Shown here: positions 52,344 to 61,611 of the stretch, piece after piece | How the letters are laid out: each line of letters starts with the position of its first letter | How positions within the stretch are numbered: position 1 is the stretch's first letter | Assembly (NCBI GenBank): GCA_946998205.1 | Contig: CAMPYJ010000009.1 | Span: 7,352-71,351 of the forward strand | Direction of reading: 5' to 3' | Origin: an uncultured Prevotella sp. | GTDB lineage: Bacteria; Bacteroidota; Bacteroidia; Bacteroidales; Bacteroidaceae | DNA length: 64,000 bases | Position numbers and translations under genes: made by a program | Notes under the pieces: generated by a model | Databases searched by the model: none | What the model saw: only the letters and a program-made list of their open reading frames with translations | What the model was told of the DNA's origin: nothing

Positions 52344-52844
52344 CTACTTTTTCTTGGCCAACTCAGCCTTTACCTTTGCGGTGACATCTTCGCTCAGCGT
52401 CTGGCTGATATAAGGGATGCCGGATGTGACATCCATGATGTATACATAGTTTCCGGCCTTGCCTACGGCCTGAATGGCGTTGACCAACTTGACCGTGATG
52501 GGCTGCATTTTCTCCTGCTGAGCTTTCTGCAAAGCCTGCGTGTTATCGTTATAGGCCGTGCGAATCTTCTCGTTCAGCTTCATCAACTCATCCTCCGTCT
52601 CCTTTTGCTTCGTGGCATTCATGGTCGACTTCGTCTTCTCATATTCCTGAGCCTTGCGCTGCAATTCGTCTTGCATGGCCTTCAAGTCATTCTCATACTG
52701 CTTGGCAGTGGCTTCAATCTCACCGCGCGCCTTCACAAACTCAGGCATGTCGTTCATTATCTGCTGTGAGTTCAGATGACCAAACTTCTGCGCAAACATC
52801 GACATCGGCGCCAAAAGCGCCAACATTAAAATAAGTTTTTTCAT
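52344..52844 (-). CDS. OmpH/Skp-family periplasmic chaperone, second copy
   Basis: 166 residues. Signal peptide MKKLILMLALLAPMSMFAQ; KFGHLNSQQIMNDMPEFVKA; a highly charged coiled coil (KQYENDLKAMQDELQRKAQE) and C-terminal YVYIMDVTSGIPYI. A Skp-like holdase for barrel proteins delivered to BamA, whose gene is 650 bases upstream. Starts 28 bases after the first copy. Confidence 0.93.
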   Translation of the reverse strand: MKKLILMLALLAPMSMFAQKFGHLNSQQIMNDMPEFVKARGEIEATAKQYENDLKAMQDELQRKAQEYEKTKSTMNATKQKETEDELMKLNEKIRTAYNDNTQALQKAQQEKMQPITVKLVNAIQAVGKAGNYVYIMDVTSGIPYISQTLSEDVTAKVKAELAKKK

Positions 52845-52872
52845 TTTCTTTTGTTCTTTATTTGATTAATTA

Positions 52873-53385
52873 TTAATTCGAATAGCCCAGTTTCCGCAAC
52901 ACTTCATTGCTGATGTCTATCTTGGGTGAACCGAAGATGATGCCCGAATTGGACGCGCGGTCAACGACCAACGAGTACCCATGCGATTCGGATATGTCCC
53001 TCACAGCGTTGTATATCTCCTCTTGGATGGGGGTCATCAGGCTCTCACGCTTTTTAAACAGTTCGCCTTCTGGCCCGAAATACTTTCGTTTCAGCTCGCC
53101 GGCGGCCTTCTCCTTCTTCATGATTTGCTCCTGCCGGGCTTTCTTTTGCTCTTGCGAGAGAAACACCACCTCGTTCTGATAGTTCTTATACATCGTGGTT
53201 GCTTCCGCGTTCAGAGCCTCCACCTCAGCCTGCCATTTCTTGCTTACCTGGTTCAATTGTTCATTGGCACGCTCGTATGCGGGGATGTTCTTCAACACAT
53301 ATTCCATGTCAACCAGTGCGAATTTCTGCGCACCGATGCCTAATGTCGCCATCAACATCAAGCTCATCAATATCATTTTCTTCAT
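52873..53385 (-). CDS. OmpH/Skp-family periplasmic chaperone, first copy
   Basis: 170 residues. Signal peptide MKKMILMSLMLMATLGIGAQ; KFALVDMEYVLKNIPAYERA; coiled coil with QKKARQEQIMKKEKAAGELK; C-terminal GYSLVVDRASNSGIIFGSPK. Follows bamA by 105 bases, the usual order in Bacteroidota. Confidence 0.93.
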   Translation of the reverse strand: MKKMILMSLMLMATLGIGAQKFALVDMEYVLKNIPAYERANEQLNQVSKKWQAEVEALNAEATTMYKNYQNEVVFLSQEQKKARQEQIMKKEKAAGELKRKYFGPEGELFKKRESLMTPIQEEIYNAVRDISESHGYSLVVDRASNSGIIFGSPKIDISNEVLRKLGYSN

Positions 53386-53490
53386 CAGTTCTTCTTTATT
53401 TTAATCCTATCATTAGACGAACGTTGTTCAACGTACTTTCGTTTGGCCATCAATGAGCATTCAACCGCTGTCAAACCCATTTTAAGTTTC

Positions 53491-56106
53491 TCAGAACTCC
53501 TGACCGAGAATGAAGTGGAATTGACTGCCACCTCTCTTTCCAAACACGTTGTCAAAGCCGTAGGCCCAGTCGATACCCATCATGCCAACCATGGGAAGGA
53601 AGATGCGTACGCCAAGTCCGGCACTGCGTTTCATGTCGAAGGGATTGAACTTACGGGTGTCATCCCAAGCGTTTCCGGCCTCCAGGAAGCCCAGTCCGTA
53701 GATGGTGGTGTTACCTAAGAGGAATGGATAGCGAAGCTCCAGCGACATGCGGTCATAGGCATAACCCTCGTATCCGTAAGGTGTAAGCGAGCCGTTGTCA
53801 TAGCCTCGCAGTCCAATGGTTTCCTCCGCATAGCCGGTAGAATAGCCACTCATGCCGTCACCACCGACATAATAGGTTTCAAAGGGTGATTTCTTAAACC
53901 GGTTATAACTGCCCAAGAGCCCTAATTCCACGCGCGTCATCAAGACAAAACACTTCTGTCCGCCAGACAAAGCCGTATAAGTCTTAGCCTTGAACTTCCA
54001 CTTGTGGTACTCCACCCATTTGTATTTCTCCTGTTGTTCCGCAAGGAAAGTACTTGACTGGCGGTCCAGTGCCAAGTGTTCATAGTCTTTCTTATCCCAC
54101 TTAGACCATGGAGGAGTGAGCGAAAGCGATGCCGTGAACTCTGATCCGCGACGCGGGAACAGCGGATTGTCCGTTGAAGTACGACTGACGGAGAGGTTCA
54201 GGTTCAGGTTGTTGGCATTGCCGGTCGTCATCAAGAAGTACTTCCAGTTTTTCAACATATAGCGTGTATAGGCAAGCTGAACCGACAACATAAAGTAATC
54301 GTCGGGCCATCTCAGACGCTTACCCCAACCCAGATTGGCTCCAAACATCTTGATGTAGGTATCAGGGTCGAGGTAGTTTTCGTAATTATTGTAAGCATAG
54401 TTTCCGTACCCGTACATGTAATTCATGTAATTGCTGCGCCATGAGCTGTTGTAAAAATTGCTGGACACATCCGTTGCCTTTGAATAATAAGCGCCGACGG
54501 AGAATTGGGTAGGTCGCTTACCTCCAAACCAGTTGGTAGAATAGTTCATGTTGTACGACTGATAAAAGCGTCCGTTGGTCTGCACGCCCAATGACAAAAC
54601 CTCTCCGTCACCAATGGGAAGAATGCCCCGGTGCTCGCGGTTTCTGCTGAACAGGTTGCGGATAGAGAAGTTGTTGAGCTTCAATCCCACACGTCCAATC
54701 AAACCACTCTGGCACCAACCAAGCGAGAATTCAATCTGATCATTGTTCTTTGGCGCGAGATTCCAGTTGATATCCACGGTTCCATCCTCTGGATCTGGCT
54801 TCACATCTGGATTCACTTTTTCCGGGTCAAAGTGGCCCATGGATGCCAATTCACGCGCCGATCGCATGAGAGCCTCCTTGGAGAACAAGTCGCCGGGCTT
54901 GGTTTTCAGCTCCCGTCTGATTACGTTTTCGTACAAGCGGTCATTGCCGTTGATACGCACATGATTGAGTCTTGCCTGCTGATTCTCTGTGATACGCATC
55001 TCCAGGTCAATGGAGTCGCCCACGATGTTCACTTCCGTTGGCTGCAAGTTGTAGAACAAATAACCATTGTTCCAATACTTATTACCCACGGCATCCTCAT
55101 CTTCGGTCAGTCGCTTGTTCAACAACGTCTGATTATAAACGTCACCCTTCTTCATGCCCAACAAGGCATTCAGGTAATCGGTTGAGTACACCGTGTTGCC
55201 CACCCAAGTGATATTGCGCAGATAATACTTGACACCCTCGTCCACTTTCACCAGGATGTCGACGTGCTTGTCATCCACCGTCCACACGCTGTCTTTAAGA
55301 ATGACGGCGTCACGATACCCGTATTCATTGTATTTCTTGATGAGGTTGCGCTTGTCTTCCTTCCATCTTTCGGGCGTGTACTTCTTTGATTTGAAGATGT
55401 TGTCAAACTTTCCCGACTCATGAATCTTCTTGAAGGCGCCCTTGGAGAACAGGGTTCCCTTGATTTTCTTGTCGCTGAGAGCCTTGTTGCCTACAATCTC
55501 GATGTGCCGCACGCGCATCTTCGCCTTCTTGTCCACGATGACATCCAGGATTACGCTGTTCTTGTTGGACACGTCATCCCGCTGCATGATGTCGATGTCG
55601 GCATTGTTGAACCCCTTGTCGTCAAAGTATTTCTTGGCCAGGAACTTTGCCCTGCTGATGGTATTAGGTGTTACCTGTCCTCCTTTGAGCAATCCCAACT
55701 TAGCCTCCATGTCATCGCGTTCCGACTTTTTCAGTCCGATATAATTGATTTCAGACACGCGCGGCAGCGTTTGCAGATAGATGTTCAGATAAATCTTATT
55801 ACCCACAATGGAGTCAGCGGATATCGAAACGTCGGAAAACAAACCATGCTTCCAATAGCGTTTCACGGCGTCTGTAATGTCAGTGCCAGGCACCGTGATG
55901 GTCTGTCCCACCGACAAGCCGGAGATACCCGACAGCATATAGTCTTCATATCCCTGCACTCCGGACACGGCGATGCCTCCGACGACCACCGTCCGAGGCG
56001 TTCCCGCATAATTGATGTCAGGATGTATTACCTTATCTTGCGCATGAACGGTCACCCCGCAGGTGATTGCCGTCGCTGCCATCAACACCTTATATATATG
56101 ATTCAT
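53491..56106 (-). CDS. bamA: Outer-membrane protein assembly factor BamA
   Basis: 871 residues with a signal peptide ending VHAQ. Several POTRA domains occupy about residues 25-430 (examples: LPRVSEINYIGLKKSERDDM, KMRVRHIEIVGNKALSDKKI, VKYYLRNITWVGNTVYSTDY, QARLNHVRINGNDRLYENVI); the rest is a 16-strand barrel region ending GSQFHFILGQEF with a terminal Phe. The YVGGDGMSGYSTGYAEETIG and LRGY region corresponds to the conserved L6 VRGF motif. It inserts barrel proteins into the outer membrane. Start overlaps the uppS stop by four bases. Confidence 0.96.
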   Translation of the reverse strand: MNHIYKVLMAATAITCGVTVHAQDKVIHPDINYAGTPRTVVVGGIAVSGVQGYEDYMLSGISGLSVGQTITVPGTDITDAVKRYWKHGLFSDVSISADSIVGNKIYLNIYLQTLPRVSEINYIGLKKSERDDMEAKLGLLKGGQVTPNTISRAKFLAKKYFDDKGFNNADIDIMQRDDVSNKNSVILDVIVDKKAKMRVRHIEIVGNKALSDKKIKGTLFSKGAFKKIHESGKFDNIFKSKKYTPERWKEDKRNLIKKYNEYGYRDAVILKDSVWTVDDKHVDILVKVDEGVKYYLRNITWVGNTVYSTDYLNALLGMKKGDVYNQTLLNKRLTEDEDAVGNKYWNNGYLFYNLQPTEVNIVGDSIDLEMRITENQQARLNHVRINGNDRLYENVIRRELKTKPGDLFSKEALMRSARELASMGHFDPEKVNPDVKPDPEDGTVDINWNLAPKNNDQIEFSLGWCQSGLIGRVGLKLNNFSIRNLFSRNREHRGILPIGDGEVLSLGVQTNGRFYQSYNMNYSTNWFGGKRPTQFSVGAYYSKATDVSSNFYNSSWRSNYMNYMYGYGNYAYNNYENYLDPDTYIKMFGANLGWGKRLRWPDDYFMLSVQLAYTRYMLKNWKYFLMTTGNANNLNLNLSVSRTSTDNPLFPRRGSEFTASLSLTPPWSKWDKKDYEHLALDRQSSTFLAEQQEKYKWVEYHKWKFKAKTYTALSGGQKCFVLMTRVELGLLGSYNRFKKSPFETYYVGGDGMSGYSTGYAEETIGLRGYDNGSLTPYGYEGYAYDRMSLELRYPFLLGNTTIYGLGFLEAGNAWDDTRKFNPFDMKRSAGLGVRIFLPMVGMMGIDWAYGFDNVFGKRGGSQFHFILGQEF

Positions 56107-56882
56107 CTTGTTGAATTATTATCTATCTTAATCTGGTCTTCTATCTGCCGCTCCGTCTTGCCAAACCGCCGCTGCCTACTTTGGAAGTCCATGATGGCCT
56201 GGTGCAGGTCAGCCTCGTTGAAGTCGGGCCAATAGGTGTCGCAGAAATACAGTTCCGAATAGGCTATCTGCCACAACAGGAAGTTGGAAACCCGCAACTC
56301 ACCACCCGTCCTGATGAGCAAATCTGGGTCGGGCATGAAAGACGTTTCAAGACGCCGACCTATCAACTCCTCATCAACGTCGTCCGCACGAACACGTCCT
56401 GCCTGCACATCCGCCACGATATTTTGCAGAGCATGGGTCATTTCCCACCGTGCCGAATAGCTCAGAGCCACCACCATGGTCATGGCTGAGTTGGCCGCGG
56501 TATGCTCCTCCGTCTCGCGAAGTTTCGCTCTCACGCTTTCCGGCAGACGCATGATGTCGCCAATGACCCGAAAGCGCACATTGTTCTTCATGAAGATTTC
56601 GTCTTCCAAGGAATGCAACACCAAGCCCATGAGAGCCGACACCTCATCTTCCGGCCTGTTCCAATTCTCTGTTGAGAAGGTGTATAGCGTGAGGTACTTA
56701 ACGCCCAACCGGACACATTCCGACGTGATTCGGCGCACCGTCTCCACGCCTGCCTGGTGTCCGAAGCTGCGTTCCCTGCCGCGTTCGGCCGCCCAACGCC
56801 CATTGCCATCCATGATGATGGCGACATGTGCCGGGATACGGTTCATGTCCAGTTCGTCATTCATCGTTGTTCTTGTTGTCAT
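56103..56882 (-). CDS. uppS: Isoprenyl transferase (undecaprenyl diphosphate synthase)
   Basis: 259 residues. HVAIIMDGNGRWAAERGRER with the catalytic Asp, YLTLYTFSTENWNRPEDEVS, and the C-terminal LLIRTGGELRVSNFLLWQIA and YSELYF are diagnostic. It builds the C55 carrier lipid for peptidoglycan and LPS. The usual Bacteroidota order uppS-bamA is present. ATG at 56882; ATGs at 56864 and 56843 are alternatives. Confidence 0.96.
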   Translation of the reverse strand: MTTRTTMNDELDMNRIPAHVAIIMDGNGRWAAERGRERSFGHQAGVETVRRITSECVRLGVKYLTLYTFSTENWNRPEDEVSALMGLVLHSLEDEIFMKNNVRFRVIGDIMRLPESVRAKLRETEEHTAANSAMTMVVALSYSARWEMTHALQNIVADVQAGRVRADDVDEELIGRRLETSFMPDPDLLIRTGGELRVSNFLLWQIAYSELYFCDTYWPDFNEADLHQAIMDFQSRQRRFGKTERQIEDQIKIDNNSTR

Positions 56883-56886
56883 TCAG

Positions 56887-57570
56887 TTACTCAGCATCAT
56901 TATGACACGTTCTACATTTGGCCTGGAAACTGTAAGTAAGCGTTACCAGCAGTGCCGAATAGCCATCGGTGTTCTTGAACAGTCCGCTGCTTTTGACGAG
57001 ATAGGGATCAGCCACGCCGTCGAGTTTGTCACTCAACGAGAAGTGAGCCGCCCACTCCAATCCTAAATTAACACGGTCGCCAAGCTTGTATTTCACGCCA
57101 AGTCCCAAGGACACGTTGGCGGCGAACACGCCTTTAGTCCCGCCCGAGACGCAGGTACCCCCCACTCCTCCGAAGATGAAAGGGGTGAGCCGCTTGGCTC
57201 CCCGATAGTCTCTGCCCGTGCCGTATGGCCAAAAATTATATTCGAAGGCAACGCCCAGGTCGCCCAGCGAACGATTAAAGCGGTAAGGTTTGCCCTGCAT
57301 GTCGGGGTAATAAGTCTGCACATCGGCCGACGACCCCTTGAGCTTGCCATAGCTGCCCTTGGCTCTTACAGCCATTCGAGGGTTGAGAACCCATCGCCAC
57401 ACCAGCGAACCCATGGGCTGCATGTCCTTTATCACGCTGCCGTTAAAATCGCCCTGATAAGACACCAAGCCCGCTCCGGCCCCTGCCTCCATGCGATATT
57501 CCACGTCGTCCTGTGCCTGCGTTTGCACGGCGGCCACGAGCAACAATATGGAGAGCAGACCTTTGCGCAT
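56887..57570 (-). CDS. DUF6089 family outer-membrane barrel protein
   Basis: 227 residues. Signal peptide MRKGLLSILLLVAAVQTQAQ; EYRMEAGAGAGLVSYQGDFN and GDLGVAFEYNFWPYGTGRD are typical of the DUF6089 barrel that precedes uppS in this phylum. The strands are beta-barrel-like. The last residues contain CRTCHND, a C-x-x-C-H pattern. Role unknown; genetic coupling with uppS and bamA suggests envelope assembly. Confidence 0.85.
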   Translation of the reverse strand: MRKGLLSILLLVAAVQTQAQDDVEYRMEAGAGAGLVSYQGDFNGSVIKDMQPMGSLVWRWVLNPRMAVRAKGSYGKLKGSSADVQTYYPDMQGKPYRFNRSLGDLGVAFEYNFWPYGTGRDYRGAKRLTPFIFGGVGGTCVSGGTKGVFAANVSLGLGVKYKLGDRVNLGLEWAAHFSLSDKLDGVADPYLVKSSGLFKNTDGYSALLVTLTYSFQAKCRTCHNDAE

Positions 57571-57589
57571 GTCCCGTTATGCCGTATCG

Positions 57590-58996
57590 CTATTCAGTAA
57601 TCATTCTTTTCAGCACTGGCCAGCCCAACTTGTTGAGCCGCCCCCTCCAAACTTGTCCGGTTTTTCCACAGACCATCCACAGGTAGTGGTCGGCATCGGC
57701 CGTCATGGCAAAGGATGTTTCGCTGCTGTAAAAGCCTTCCGGGAAGACCAACGTGGCATGTTTTCTCCACGTCAGACCGCCATCCACGCTGGCGTATATC
57801 CGGCTGAACGCATTCACGCCACTGCTCTCGCCTTTTCCAGGGCCACCCGCGGCCACGAGTGCGTCGCCATATTTCACCACCTGAAGGTTGGTCAAGTTGG
57901 GCAGCGCATACCGGTTTCCGTCCGATGGCGTATAGCATGTCCAAGGCTGATTTTCGGCCTTTTCATCGCTCTCCTCAACCTTTCCCCACAGCGAGACACG
58001 CTTGTCGGTGGTTCCCGCCATGAACAGCTGATTGGCACCCGCGTTGGTTTTCGAGGGTTGAATCACAAAATTCAAGTCAGCCTCTGGCAACAGATCGTTC
58101 GAGGGGCTCAAGGTTTCCGCCTGCCAGGTAGCACCTCCGTCGGCCGAAACTACTATTTCATGATTTTCAGTCAGGGCATACAACTTGGCGTTGCTGGCAC
58201 CTACCAGCTGTTTCAGTGCGATGGTAGACACCACAGACCAGTTTTTCGCGTCAGCCGATTTCACCACTTGACCGTCATGATAGCCATAGAATGTCTTACC
58301 CTGCAATACCACCTGACGATAAAAGTCACTTGTCAACCGGATGTTTGGCGTGATTTCCAACCACTTGCCTGCCGCCTTTCGCGCGGCCGCATAGACCTTT
58401 GTCTCGGTGCCCTTAACGCCGAAGACATACAAGTTCTCCCCATTTGCCAGCAAGCGCATGGCCGCCAGTTCGCCGAGCTTAGGCTCATTCTTTGTCTGAC
58501 TGCACCAGTTGAACGTGTCACCGTCCTGCTGATGTACGTTCACACGGACGGTATAGGTGTTCATGCCCGTGCCCGCATTGTTGAAAACGACAACCTTACG
58601 CGGCTTGGTAAAATCGAGAGAATCGGCCGAATTGAAGTATTTCACCGCATCGTTGTTGATGTTCCTGATGCCAATGACGCCTGCGTTCTTGGCCGAAATG
58701 GCAGCTACCACCTTCGAGACGTCGACACCCAGCGGCAATGAGTCGGGATTATAGATTTCCCTCTTGATTTGGTCTATATAAAACCGATAATCGTTTGCAG
58801 CGAAAGTCTCGACGTATGTGCTGTCAGTGCCCTTGCTCGATTTGACGTGCACTAAGCGTTTCACGCCTTTAACCGAGAATCCTATAATGGCCGCGTCGTC
58901 GTATGACATCCGGTCTTCGTCATCGCCACTGAAACAAGAAGCGAGCAGCAGCGGCACGGAACACAGCATGAGAAGCGGTAAAAATCTTCTGTTCAT
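57590..58996 (-). CDS. DUF6242 family lipoprotein (beta-propeller/BNR-like)
   Basis: 468 residues. Lipobox LLASC, then acidic linker FSGDDEDRMS. N-terminal domain to about 150, then repeats that look like BNR/sialidase propeller blades: VVSADGGATWQAETL, AKNWSVVSTIALK, YASVDGGLTWRKHATLVFPE. No sialidase catalytic residues are evident. First gene of the minus-strand envelope operon, 19 bases before the DUF6089 gene. A -7 box (CAAATTTA, plus-strand 59022-59029) lies 25 bases before the ATG. Confidence 0.8.
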   Translation of the reverse strand: MNRRFLPLLMLCSVPLLLASCFSGDDEDRMSYDDAAIIGFSVKGVKRLVHVKSSKGTDSTYVETFAANDYRFYIDQIKREIYNPDSLPLGVDVSKVVAAISAKNAGVIGIRNINNDAVKYFNSADSLDFTKPRKVVVFNNAGTGMNTYTVRVNVHQQDGDTFNWCSQTKNEPKLGELAAMRLLANGENLYVFGVKGTETKVYAAARKAAGKWLEITPNIRLTSDFYRQVVLQGKTFYGYHDGQVVKSADAKNWSVVSTIALKQLVGASNAKLYALTENHEIVVSADGGATWQAETLSPSNDLLPEADLNFVIQPSKTNAGANQLFMAGTTDKRVSLWGKVEESDEKAENQPWTCYTPSDGNRYALPNLTNLQVVKYGDALVAAGGPGKGESSGVNAFSRIYASVDGGLTWRKHATLVFPEGFYSSETSFAMTADADHYLWMVCGKTGQVWRGRLNKLGWPVLKRMITE

Positions 58997-59719
58997 TTAC
59001 TTCTGATTATGATTTTAGCTGCAAATTTATATAGAATTCCGCAAATAGCCCACCTTTTTAAGTCTTAATTATGCAAAATAGTGGTTTATAGAATGCTTTT
59101 TAAGGTTGTTTAGGGTTTAGGGAACAACGGCTGGCAAGGATTCAGATACCCCAGGCACGGCATCCAAAAGGCGGAAGACGAGGACGCGGTTTTTCGCGTC
59201 ACGTCCTTCCGCAGGCTTGCCCAAACGGTGTACGTCAAACGCACAGTAACGGGCGGTTGGCGGAAAAGCACAAGGTCAAAACTGACGACGCCACAGCTGA
59301 CGGATAGAGAAGAATGATTTCGGAATTAGCTTTACATTTGCTTTCGTATGCTTCGATTATTTTGAACGAGATGGCCTTCTGTTCAGAAATACGCGAATTT
59401 TGAAGCTTTTTACATGACTTTGACTCACAAACACTTATAAGAAAACGGCCAAAATAAGGACTGAAAATCAGGTGCTTTTTTGCCAAAAAACGTGCAAAAT
59501 CGACCGATTTCATCGCCACTTTTCAGGGAAAATTCAATGCTTTAAGGGTATCAACTCTTTGAGTTTGATCTCCAAAACGATAGAGATTGGAGAGAAATGG
59601 CTTTCCATACAACTTTTTTCTCGTATTATTTTTCTATAATGAGTTATTGAGAAGTGTTAAATTATTGTCATTTTAATTGACATAATAAGCAAAAACAGCG
59701 AAAATAAAAAAGTGGTTTT
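58997..59719. other. 723-bp intergenic region, AT-rich, possible decayed gene
   Basis: The minus strand is open at 59235-59519 (94 codons: FARFLAKKHLIFSPYFGRFL etc.), with no family I can name and an improbable composition. The right part (59600-59719) is strongly AT-rich. Words such as TTCAATGCTTT and GAGATTGGAGAG recall other spacers. No RNA gene recognised. Confidence 0.4.
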
Positions 59720-60115
59720 TCATTCTGTTTCCACACTTTTTACCGTTACCGTCTGCCGTGTGTCCGTTTGGTAGGAAGGCGCCCTCAGATTTTCGATGTC
59801 ATCATAATCCACCGGTGTCCACGTGATACCGCCTTTCCCTTTGCCGGAAGAGCCACTGTTGGTCCGAATCATTCCGTTACAAAAGGCAATGTCCCAGTCG
59901 GTGCGCATCATCCACAGAGCATCCTCACGGGTATCGCCCAAGGAGCTGCTTCCCACCACCTCATGGGCGGACAGCGAGACGTACGTCCACCGGTTGGGTA
60001 CATCGTTGACCGTCAACGAGACATCCTGAACACCACGACCGACAGCGTCTTCTGTGGCACAGCCTGCAAGAAGCAGCATCATGCCGGCCAACATCCATAG
60101 GTATACACGTTTCAT
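59720..60115 (-). CDS. Short HmuY-like lipoprotein
   Basis: 131 residues. Lipobox LLAGC (Cys19). The N-terminal HmuY block is recognisable: NRWTYVSLSAHEVV, then DWDIAFCNGMIRTNSGSSGK and GKGGITWTPVD, equal to the W.YFS ... DWDIAF....RTNSG.SG.G.GG pattern. HmuY proteins are haemophores of oral Bacteroidota, but they run to roughly 200 residues; here the second half is absent and AT-rich DNA follows the stop. It may be a truncated gene or a short adaptor/inhibitor. It overlaps the C1 peptidase gene by four bases (ATGA). Confidence 0.7.
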   Translation of the reverse strand: MKRVYLWMLAGMMLLLAGCATEDAVGRGVQDVSLTVNDVPNRWTYVSLSAHEVVGSSSLGDTREDALWMMRTDWDIAFCNGMIRTNSGSSGKGKGGITWTPVDYDDIENLRAPSYQTDTRQTVTVKSVETE

Positions 60116-61611
60116 TCTGTTTTATATTTGAGGGTTACTTTTCGGTTTTTGGCATCCATCTTTTCTATTTTCAATTTAGCTGCCTTGCCATCTGCGGTCT
60201 TAAGCAAGAACACTTTGGCAGAGGGTTGACCTTCATCGGCATACCGATAAGGCGAAACGCTCACATCAATGGTTTTGAAGGGTTCGATGGTGAAGACGTT
60301 GTCCCCCCCAACCAATTCGACTGGTGCTTTTGGCTGAAAGACATACTCTTTCGGCGCATGCGTACGGTAATCGATGACAGAGACACTTTCCAGGCACCCC
60401 TGCCCCACCTTTTGCCCGATGGCTGATTTGACAACATTCAGTTTGAAAGAGGCGTATTGCGCGTCCGGGCTGGACATGAACTCAGTGAAGTCCATGGCAA
60501 ACTCCATGCTGTTTTCCAACCACTTGCCTTGCATGGGCAGGTCGCCACCTTGGTTGTGAAAGGCGTAGCAATAGTGATAATTGGGCAGTGCGTCGCCTTC
60601 CCCACGCTCAACGCCAGCCATGGAAAACTTCAAGTCGTCGCGCGAGTCATAGCTCAACCGCACCTTGAAGACCACTTTGGGCTGATACCTCTTAGGTACC
60701 ACACCCTGCAACTCACCACTGAGCAGACGATTGCCGACACTGGGGTCACGGAAGAAATCGTACGGCAGATAGAAGCGGCCATGGTCATGCGCCCACGAGC
60801 CCCATGTGTTGGCCACGATGAAAGCGCCTTTGTGCAGTCGTCCTTTCTCGTCCTCGTATTCCACCAGGTCGTCATAGCCCACAATAGTCAGCGCATGAGC
60901 GCCGCGGGTAGCCAGTTTTTTCAGCAAAGAGTGATAGCCTGTTGCCGACGGTCCCTTGTATTGTTCATCTATCTTCCACCCGTCACTCTGCGTGGAAAAG
61001 GTCAATATTCCGCCTGGTCTGCTGCCGTTTCCTGCATCATAAAGATAGCGTTTGAGCAAAGGGATGCTGTCATCAAAGACCAAGATTCGCTCCACCCGGT
61101 TCTGCATGGCCCGCAAGTATTTGTCATAGCCGGTGCACCATCTGAACTGCGAGACGGCCGACCCGCCATAATCGGCCTCGCTCATCATACCATAGCGTTG
61201 GGCCAGGTATAGTCCTTCCTCAGCAAACCCTCCCTGGTCCTCACCGCCATTCAGCATATTCCATGAAAACAGATAGTCCATGCGATTCTCAGCACTGGCC
61301 GACGCGTCGCGATCCAACAGTCTGTTGAGTTCGTAAGTGAGCATATAGCCGATGGCTGAAGCCTGCGCGCACGAGCCACCACGCTGTGAAAGGATGGGTG
61401 GAAAATACTTCGTCTTGCTGTTATCCACCGAGGTGGGCAACTGAACGGCATCTTCCGCAGACTCGCTGACGGTGGTACGTAGCTGCCGAATGTCCACCAC
61501 CGTCTGCGTGAGGCGTGGTTGTGGGTAGATCTTGCGTTGTACAAATTGAGCTTGTACCCGACCTATTCCCACCGCCAGGCACAAGCTCCAACAAAAGATT
61601 ATTTTATTCAT
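60112..61611 (-). CDS. Secreted papain-like (C1 family) cysteine peptidase
   Basis: 499 residues. Signal peptide ending RVQA. Catalytic elements: Gln76/Cys81 in ILSQRGGSCAQASAIGYM, His239 in GAHALTIVGYDD, Asn268 in VANTWGSWAHDHGRFYLPYD. The last 200 residues are beta-rich and contain no obvious secretion domain. It probably acts in the periplasm or outside the cell. Its start overlaps the C25 gene's stop by 8 bases and its stop overlaps the HmuY-like start, so all three are translationally coupled. Confidence 0.88.
   Translation of the reverse strand: MNKIIFCWSLCLAVGIGRVQAQFVQRKIYPQPRLTQTVVDIRQLRTTVSESAEDAVQLPTSVDNSKTKYFPPILSQRGGSCAQASAIGYMLTYELNRLLDRDASASAENRMDYLFSWNMLNGGEDQGGFAEEGLYLAQRYGMMSEADYGGSAVSQFRWCTGYDKYLRAMQNRVERILVFDDSIPLLKRYLYDAGNGSRPGGILTFSTQSDGWKIDEQYKGPSATGYHSLLKKLATRGAHALTIVGYDDLVEYEDEKGRLHKGAFIVANTWGSWAHDHGRFYLPYDFFRDPSVGNRLLSGELQGVVPKRYQPKVVFKVRLSYDSRDDLKFSMAGVERGEGDALPNYHYCYAFHNQGGDLPMQGKWLENSMEFAMDFTEFMSSPDAQYASFKLNVVKSAIGQKVGQGCLESVSVIDYRTHAPKEYVFQPKAPVELVGGDNVFTIEPFKTIDVSVSPYRYADEGQPSAKVFLLKTADGKAAKLKIEKMDAKNRKVTLKYKTE

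Noticed and set aside
59235..59519. 94-codon minus-strand frame in the spacer before the HmuY-like gene
   Set aside because: No signal, domain or family resemblance, unusual composition, and no promoter or coupling; kept only as a note in the intergenic entry.
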